Source of the DNA: Desulfobacteraceae bacterium
GTDB taxonomy: Bacteria; Desulfobacterota; Desulfobacteria; Desulfobacterales; Desulfosarcinaceae
Assembly (NCBI GenBank): GCA_027068085.1
Contig: JAMOUQ010000017.1
Location: 1 to 64,000, forward strand
Reading direction: 5' to 3'
DNA: 64,000 bases
In this document: piece after piece, positions 59,809 through 64,000 of the stretch
How positions within the stretch are numbered: the stretch's first letter is position 1
How the letters are laid out: the number at the start of each line of letters is the position of its first letter
Position numbers and translations under genes: made by a program
Notes under the pieces: model-generated
Told to the model about the DNA's origin: nothing
Database searches by the model: none
Seen by the model: the letters and a program-made list of their open reading frames with translations, nothing else

Positions 59809-60459
59809 TCAGTCTGCCTTGAGGCAGTGGTATGTCAGCAGCATCTGGGACACGGTCATCTTGAGCCGGGCCGAGATGGCCAGCCGGCCGCGCAGCTGCT
59901 GTTCGAGTCCTGCCATGGGGGCGTAGAACTCGGTCCGGTCAAGTTCCCGCGGCCCGGCCTGTTTGTTGCGGCCTTCGAAACGGAAACATCCCGGCCCTTT
60001 TACAAGGCTTCCGTCCGGCCGGGTCAGGCGGTAGGCAATGCCGTGCAGCCGGCAGATCATGGGCCGGTAAGGGTAAAGCCGGCACAGACCTTGCCGGTTG
60101 GCTCCGCAGATGGGCCTTTGGGAAGGGGCTGCCCTGCAGTTTGCCCGGCAGGCCTCCAGGACAGCGGCTCTGTCTGTTTCCGGCAGTCCGGCCAGCCCTT
60201 TCAGAAGATAGAGATATTCTGTCCATGTGAAATGGTAAAAGGTCTGGTGGCAGCAGTTGTCGCTGCAGTTTTGGCAGTCAAAGTCCAGGTCGCGGGCGAT
60301 TCCGGCGTAGGCCCGGTCCATCCGGGCATAGAGCCCGGCCAGACGTTCGAACAGTCCGCCGGCCGCAGCCATGTCCTTCCAGGCGCGCCGGATAACGGCC
60401 GGTGGAGGCGCGATTCCGCTTAGTTCAGACGGTAGGCCGTGGGAAGAATGTTTTTGCAT
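59809..60459 (-). CDS. YkgJ-family cysteine cluster protein
   Basis: The 216-residue protein has DCQNCSDNCCHQ (near 58-69) and later CGANRQGLCRLYPYRPMICRLHG. The pattern is a divergent YkgJ cluster. Its 5' end overlaps the end of dgt by 35 bp if the ATG at 60459 is used. A shorter start at 60372, with GGAAGG close upstream, is possible. It probably belongs to a dgt-YkgJ-YkgJ transcript. Function is unknown. Confidence 0.7.
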   Translation of the reverse strand: MQKHSSHGLPSELSGIAPPPAVIRRAWKDMAAAGGLFERLAGLYARMDRAYAGIARDLDFDCQNCSDNCCHQTFYHFTWTEYLYLLKGLAGLPETDRAAVLEACRANCRAAPSQRPICGANRQGLCRLYPYRPMICRLHGIAYRLTRPDGSLVKGPGCFRFEGRNKQAGPRELDRTEFYAPMAGLEQQLRGRLAISARLKMTVSQMLLTYHCLKAD

Positions 60460-61486
60460 ACAGTTCCAGGGCGTAGCGATCGGTCATGGAAGCGATGAAA
60501 TCGCAGACTGTCCGGTCCTGGGGATTTCCGTTTCCCAGGCAGCCGGACATTTCCATTTTGATCAGCTGGTTTTTGAGCTGCTGCTCGTTTTCCATAAAAT
60601 ACTGGTAGAGTTCGGAAAGGATCTTTTTGGCCTTGACGAATTCCTCGTGGACCCGGGGCGAGCGGTAGACATTGTCGAAAAGAAAGGCCCGCAGGCTGGT
60701 CATGGCGCCAAAGACCTCCGGGCTCATGTCCAGGATCAGGCGCTCGCCCTCCACCCGGCTGGTATAGACCAGGTCGCGGATCATGGTGGTGGCCCGCTGG
60801 GAATGGGTTGCCCCCAGCACCCGCAGGCATTGCTCCGGCAGCTGCCCGATGCTGATGACACCACTGCGCAGGGCATCGTCCAGGTCGTGGTTCAGGTACG
60901 CCATGATGTCGGCTATCCTGACCACCTGGCCTTCCAGGGTGCAGGCAAGTTTTGCCGGGTCGTCGGGAATGATTTTGCCGTATCCCTTGGAGTGTTTCAA
61001 AATCCCGTCCCTGACCTCGCAGGTAAGGTTGAGCCCCCGGCCGTTGTTTTCGATTTCGTCCACCACCCGCAGGCTCTGTCGCTGGTGGGTGAAACCGCGG
61101 GAGTAGATTTCCCGCAGGGCGGTCTCGCCGCCGTGGCCGAAAGGGGTGTGGCCGAGGTCGTGGCCCAGGGCAATGGCCTCGGTCAGGTCCTCGTTGAGAT
61201 GCATTGCCCGGGCTATGGTGCGGGCTATCTGGGCGACCTCCAGGGTATGGGTCAGACGGGTGCGGTATTCGTCTCCCAGGGGGGAGAGAAAGACCTGGGT
61301 CTTGTGCTTCAGGCGCCGGAAGGCATTACTGTACAGGATGCGGTCGCGGTCCACCTGGAAGGCCGTCCGGATGGGGCATGATGGTTCGTCCGCCTTGCGG
61401 CCCCGGGTGTTTCTGCTAAGGCAGCCGTAGGGAGCGATGAAGTTTGCTTCTCTTTGCTCGTATGTTTCCCGCAGAGTAGGATTCAT
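60425..61486 (-). CDS. dgt: Deoxyguanosinetriphosphate triphosphohydrolase-like protein
   Basis: This HD-domain enzyme hydrolyses dNTPs to deoxynucleosides and triphosphate. The 353-residue protein has the family start LRETYEQREANFIAPYGCLSRNTRGR-like pattern, DRDRILYSNAFRRLKHKTQVF, the metal ligands in RLTHTLEV and GHDLGHTPFGHGGE, and a later DIMAYLNHDLDD. I prefer the ATG at 61486, which matches family starts; a TTG at 61513 is the alternative, and neither has a clear ribosome site. Substrate preference is not readable. Confidence 0.9.
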   Translation of the reverse strand: MNPTLRETYEQREANFIAPYGCLSRNTRGRKADEPSCPIRTAFQVDRDRILYSNAFRRLKHKTQVFLSPLGDEYRTRLTHTLEVAQIARTIARAMHLNEDLTEAIALGHDLGHTPFGHGGETALREIYSRGFTHQRQSLRVVDEIENNGRGLNLTCEVRDGILKHSKGYGKIIPDDPAKLACTLEGQVVRIADIMAYLNHDLDDALRSGVISIGQLPEQCLRVLGATHSQRATTMIRDLVYTSRVEGERLILDMSPEVFGAMTSLRAFLFDNVYRSPRVHEEFVKAKKILSELYQYFMENEQQLKNQLIKMEMSGCLGNGNPQDRTVCDFIASMTDRYALELYAKTFFPRPTV

Positions 61487-61661
61487 TTTGTCTGTGCCGG
61501 TAATAGCTGCCAACTTGCAAAACCGCGTCCGGCATGGAATAATGAGCGCATCGATGTTGCCGGAGGAGGGACGCGGAACAAAATCAGCGCAACGTTAGCC
61601 CATAATCGGGTTGCAGGCAACCATCAATTGTTCGGGGTTTTGCAAAAAGTCCGGGCCGGGC

Positions 61662-62249
61662 ATGGACACGGACCTGTCTGGCGGGCGAGGAGTCAGCGTG
61701 GGCAAACACCACCTGGTACTGGGCCGGACGGAAGATTTCCTGACCGGCCGGATTATCGAAGACACCCATGACGAGCGTTACCGCCAGATGATCGCCCGCA
61801 GGCTGGTCAATGACAAGGGTTTTGCAAAAAGCGATATCGAGGCCGGCCATCGTATGCAGGTGAAGGCCGGTGAAAAATGCGGCCTGCTCACCGCCGCCTT
61901 CCTGGTCAGGATGAAGGGCCGGATCGTCATCCTGATCCACTACGGGCCCGGCTCCCTGGTTACCCGCCACCGCTCCGCCCTGGCCATGGGCCGTCTCGTG
62001 GCTCCTTATCAGGTGCCGCTGGTGGTGGTCACCAACGGCCGCCAGGCGGACGTGCTGGACGGTGTGACCGGCAAGATCCTGGCCCGGGGGCTGGACGCGA
62101 TCCCGTCCAGGGCCGAACTTGAGCGAAGATGGGCCGGCCTGGATTTTGCCCCCGTGGATGAAAAGCGCCGGCAGGTGGAGGCCCGCATCGCCTTTGCCTA
62201 TGAAATCGACGACAGTTGCGAATGTGACGATACTGCTTGCAGGTTGTGA
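61662..62249 (+). CDS. Stand-alone HsdR N-terminal-like protein
   Basis: The roughly 195-residue protein resembles the type I restriction enzyme R-subunit N-terminal (HSDR_N) family: GRTEDFLTGRIIEDTHDERYRQ, then YGPGSLVTRHRSALAMGRL and PLVVVTNGRQADVLD. No helicase or methylase genes are nearby. In this copy the strand that should carry the PD-(D/E)xK carboxylates reads AAFLVRMKGRIVILIH, so nuclease activity is doubtful. The start is uncertain; a GTG further in is also possible. It is followed by a deaminase gene. Confidence 0.7.
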   Translation: MDTDLSGGRGVSVGKHHLVLGRTEDFLTGRIIEDTHDERYRQMIARRLVNDKGFAKSDIEAGHRMQVKAGEKCGLLTAAFLVRMKGRIVILIHYGPGSLVTRHRSALAMGRLVAPYQVPLVVVTNGRQADVLDGVTGKILARGLDAIPSRAELERRWAGLDFAPVDEKRRQVEARIAFAYEIDDSCECDDTACRL

Positions 62250-62286
62250 GCCTGGACGGAGCAGACAGATGGTGAAGGAGCGGGAC

Positions 62287-62781
62287 ATGAGGTTCATGGC
62301 CCTTGCCCTCGGACAGGCCCGGCAGGCTCTGGCAGAGGGCGAGTTTCCGGTGGGCTGCGTGATCGCTGCCCCCGATAAGGTGGTGGCCGACGGCCGCCGC
62401 CGCCGTTCGGCCGAGCTGCTTGGGGGTGAATGCGAACATGCCGAAATGATTGCCCTGCGCCGTCTGGAACAGGCTTGCGGCAAAAAGGTAACGCCGGGAG
62501 ACCTTACTGTCTATGTCACCCTGGAGCCGTGCCTGATGTGCTTCGGAGCGATCCTGATCCACGGCATCCGGAGGATCGTCTATGCCTACGAGGATGTAAT
62601 GGGAGGTGGAACAGGTTGCGACCCGGCCGGTCTGCCCCCCCTGTACAACCCGCCGCCCGAGATCGTAAGGGGGGTCATGCGCGGGGAAAGTGTCGGGCTT
62701 TTCAAGGCGTTCTTTGAAAATGAGGGCAACCTTTACCTCAGGGACACCCTGCTGTGCAGGCATGCCCTGGGGCAATCCTGA
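62287..62781 (+). CDS. Nucleoside/tRNA adenosine deaminase-family protein
   Basis: The 164-residue protein has the zinc-deaminase motifs CEHAEMIAL (His-Ala-Glu) and VTLEPCLMCFGAIL (PCxxC), with FPVGCVIAAP before them. This is the TadA-type arrangement, but the C-terminal third (CDPAGLPPLYNPPP) differs from canonical TadA. It may act on a free nucleoside or on tRNA. I chose the ATG at 62287 because AAGGAG precedes it; the frame is open upstream. Confidence 0.8.
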   Translation: MRFMALALGQARQALAEGEFPVGCVIAAPDKVVADGRRRRSAELLGGECEHAEMIALRRLEQACGKKVTPGDLTVYVTLEPCLMCFGAILIHGIRRIVYAYEDVMGGGTGCDPAGLPPLYNPPPEIVRGVMRGESVGLFKAFFENEGNLYLRDTLLCRHALGQS

Positions 62782-62808
62782 GCGCGGATTACTCCTTATT
62801 TTTTTCTC

Positions 62809-62835
62809 TTGCAATTGAATTGTTTGTCGTATAAA
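62809..62835 (+). promoter_or_regulatory. Possible promoter of infC-rpmI-rplT
   Basis: TTGCAA (62809-62814) and TATAAA (62830-62835) are separated by a short 15-bp spacer in an AT-rich gap. The infC start is about 60 nt downstream. Confidence 0.4.
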
Positions 62836-62881
62836 GGATCAAAGTTTAAGTAAGATATCAAACGGCAACCATCAATCATCC

Positions 62882-62897
62882 AGGAGGTGGAGGTATA
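62882..62897 (+). promoter_or_regulatory. Ribosome site and AUA start codon of infC
   Basis: AGGAGG (62882-62887) is followed after 7 nt by ATA (62895-62897). No ATG, GTG or TTG occurs in frame until a GTG at 62982, deep inside the conserved domain. infC genes are known for rare start codons that allow feedback by IF3. Confidence 0.8.
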
Positions 62898-63437
62898 GCT
62901 AACTTCAGATTTTCAAAAGGGCAGCATGACAGGTTCGGCAGAACGCGAATCAACAACAATATCAGAGCCCGGGAAGTCAGGGTGATCGATCCGGACGGAA
63001 ACCAGATCGGAATCTTGCCCATTGAAAAGGCGCTCGCCGCTGCCTCGGAATTCGGCCTTGATCTGGTGGAAGTGTCACCGACGGCCCGCCCGCCGGTCTG
63101 TAAGATAATGGATTACGGCCGTTACAAGTATGAGCAGACCAAAAAGCAGCACGAGGCCCGCAAGAAGCAAACCACCTTCCAGGTCAAGGAGATCAAGGTC
63201 CGCCCCAAAACCGGGGAGCATGATCTGCAGACCAAGCTGGGCCACATAAAGAAATTCATCGGCCGCAGGGACAAGGTCAAGGTCACGGTGATGTTCAGGG
63301 GCCGGGAGATAACCCTTTCCCAGCGGGGCCGGGACCTGCTCCAGAGAATAGCTGAGGAAGTGGAAGACATTGCCGTAATCGAACAGGCCCCCAAGTTCGA
63401 AGGCCGCACCATGGTGATGGTGCTGGCTCCCAAGTGA
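62895..63437 (+). CDS. infC: Translation initiation factor IF-3
   Basis: IF-3 binds the 30S subunit and checks the start codon and initiator tRNA. With the AUA start the protein has 180 residues, the same as E. coli IF-3. It begins ANFRFSKG and continues through TRINNNIRAREVRVID, then VEVSPTARPPVCKIMDYG and KEIKVRPKTGEHD. The C-terminal domain ends in TMVMVLAPK. Starting at the first GTG (62982) would delete part of the N-terminal domain. IF-3 discriminates against non-standard start codons, so AUA would give autoregulation. Confidence 0.95.
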   Translation: MANFRFSKGQHDRFGRTRINNNIRAREVRVIDPDGNQIGILPIEKALAAASEFGLDLVEVSPTARPPVCKIMDYGRYKYEQTKKQHEARKKQTTFQVKEIKVRPKTGEHDLQTKLGHIKKFIGRRDKVKVTVMFRGREITLSQRGRDLLQRIAEEVEDIAVIEQAPKFEGRTMVMVLAPK

Positions 63438-63483
63438 CCGGGCGCCGGGGCCGGCTGCGGCCATTGGCTTGAAATACCACCGT

Positions 63484-63529
63484 CTGGCGCGAGCTTGTAT
63501 CAGAGTGCGCTCGCGCCAGCGCTTTTTTA
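63484..63529 (+). terminator. Terminator or attenuator between infC and rpmI
   Basis: CTGGCGCGAGC and GCTCGCGCCAG form a perfect 11-bp stem (63484-63519) with a 14-nt loop, followed by CGCTTTTTTAC. Its place in front of rpmI-rplT, where L20 autoregulates in other bacteria, suggests attenuation rather than a full stop. Confidence 0.75.
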
Positions 63530-63611
63530 CGCGTTATTGAACTTTAATCTATGACCGGGCCGGCGGACAGTCTATGTCCGTGGCGGTCAGCATTGTTTTC
63601 GGGAGAGCAAA

Positions 63612-63809
63612 ATGCCAAAGATAAAGACCAACAGAGCGGCTGCAAAGCGTTTCCGCAGGACCGGAAGTGGCAAATACGCCTTTTCCAAGTCGTGTGCCAG
63701 TCACATTCTGACCAAAAAGTCACCCAAACGCAAACGGCGCCTGAGACAGGCCCACATAGTGTCGAAAAACGACATGGCGGAAGTCCGCCGCCTGTTGCCC
63801 AACGGGTAA
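63612..63809 (+). CDS. rpmI: 50S ribosomal protein L35
   Basis: The 65-residue basic protein begins PKIKTNRAAAKRF and contains TGSGKYAFSKSCASHILTKK and the end AEVRRLLPN, all typical of L35. GGGAGAG precedes the ATG. It lies 174 bp after infC, across a hairpin, and 52 bp before rplT. Confidence 0.97.
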   Translation: MPKIKTNRAAAKRFRRTGSGKYAFSKSCASHILTKKSPKRKRRLRQAHIVSKNDMAEVRRLLPNG

Positions 63810-63861
63810 CCATTCATGATTATGACCTGCCCGGAGCAGGTGGCAGTCGAGGAGAAAAGAT

Positions 63862-64000
63862 ATGCGTATCAAACGAGGATACAAGGCAAGGCGTAGAAGA
63901 AAAAAGGTGTTGAAACTGGCCAAGGGCTACCGCGGCGGCAGGAGCAAGCTGTTCAGAACGGCCGCCGATTCGGTGGACAAGGCCCTGATGTATGCCTATC
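63862..64000 (+). CDS. rplT: 50S ribosomal protein L20, partial
   Basis: The frame begins [15 protein letters not shown] and continues with [17 protein letters not shown]. This is the L20 N terminus, which binds 23S rRNA and assists assembly. Only the first 46 residues are in the window, and the gene runs off the right end. GAGGAG precedes the ATG. L20 is the usual autoregulator of the infC-rpmI-rplT operon. Confidence 0.96.
   Translation, partial: MRIKRGYKARRRRKKVLKLAKGYRGGRSKLFRTAADSVDKALMYAY

Noticed and set aside
1-64000. CRISPR arrays, insertion sequences, phage genes or toxin-antitoxin pairs
   Set aside because: No regularly spaced repeats, transposase or integrase motifs, or typical small paired genes were seen.

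Overview
The window is a high-GC, densely packed chromosomal segment that most likely comes from a sulfate-reducing member of Desulfobacterota (the former Deltaproteobacteria). The core evidence is the complete sulfate-to-sulfite branch of dissimilatory sulfate reduction: sat, aprBA and qmoABC. It sits with a Tat-exported periplasmic [NiFe] hydrogenase, a hyp maturation set and a Tat-exported selenocysteine formate dehydrogenase. No insertion sequence, phage, integron or CRISPR array is visible. The right end runs into the conserved infC-rpmI-rplT translation operon.

Layout, left to right. 0-12.8 kb holds housekeeping and envelope genes: HtpX, a five-repeat S1 protein, thioredoxin reductase, an ECF transporter operon, NhaA, an amidohydrolase, a lone pyruvate-kinase C-terminal domain protein, a zinc-ribbon/M48 protease pair and TrmL. 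13.2-18.2 kb holds a tightly packed four-gene signalling module: a coiled-coil protein, a one-TM OmpA protein with a possible Roadblock-like cytoplasmic domain, a Rab-like small GTPase and a hybrid histidine kinase. 18.2-22.4 kb holds pgsA, a FlgT-N-like exported protein, a polyprenyl synthase and rimO. 22.5-24.5 kb is etfBA with a good promoter and terminator.

24.6-33.7 kb is the hydrogenase region on the minus strand: hynB-hynA, a terminator, then maturation protease-hypC-hypF-hypD-hypE-apbE. 34.2-37.4 kb pairs a LivK-like lipoprotein with a sensor kinase whose HAMP domain carries a cysteine-rich insertion. 37.4-42.2 kb is fdhA(Sec)-fdhB-fdhE. It is followed by a 1087-residue ATPase/BTAD regulator whose stop codon overlaps GGTTAC direct repeats spaced about one helical turn apart, upstream of fdhA. 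A REC-STAS protein, a small acidic protein and two tRNA-Ser genes come next.

47.7-56.9 kb is the sulfate-activation block. Sat makes APS, AprAB reduces it to sulfite, and QmoABC supplies electrons from the quinol pool. sat faces qmoC, with a terminator array between them, and a UUCG-capped terminator separates aprBA from qmoABC. 57.4-62.8 kb contains three of the window's four YkgJ-family cysteine-cluster proteins, an SDR lacking the catalytic lysine, a dNTPase, an HsdR-N-like protein and a deaminase. infC appears to start at an AUA codon.

Together the genes describe periplasmic oxidation of H2 and formate feeding a quinone-linked sulfate respiration chain, surrounded by several sensory systems. 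The least described candidate system is the GTPase/OmpA/kinase module at 13.2-18.2 kb.
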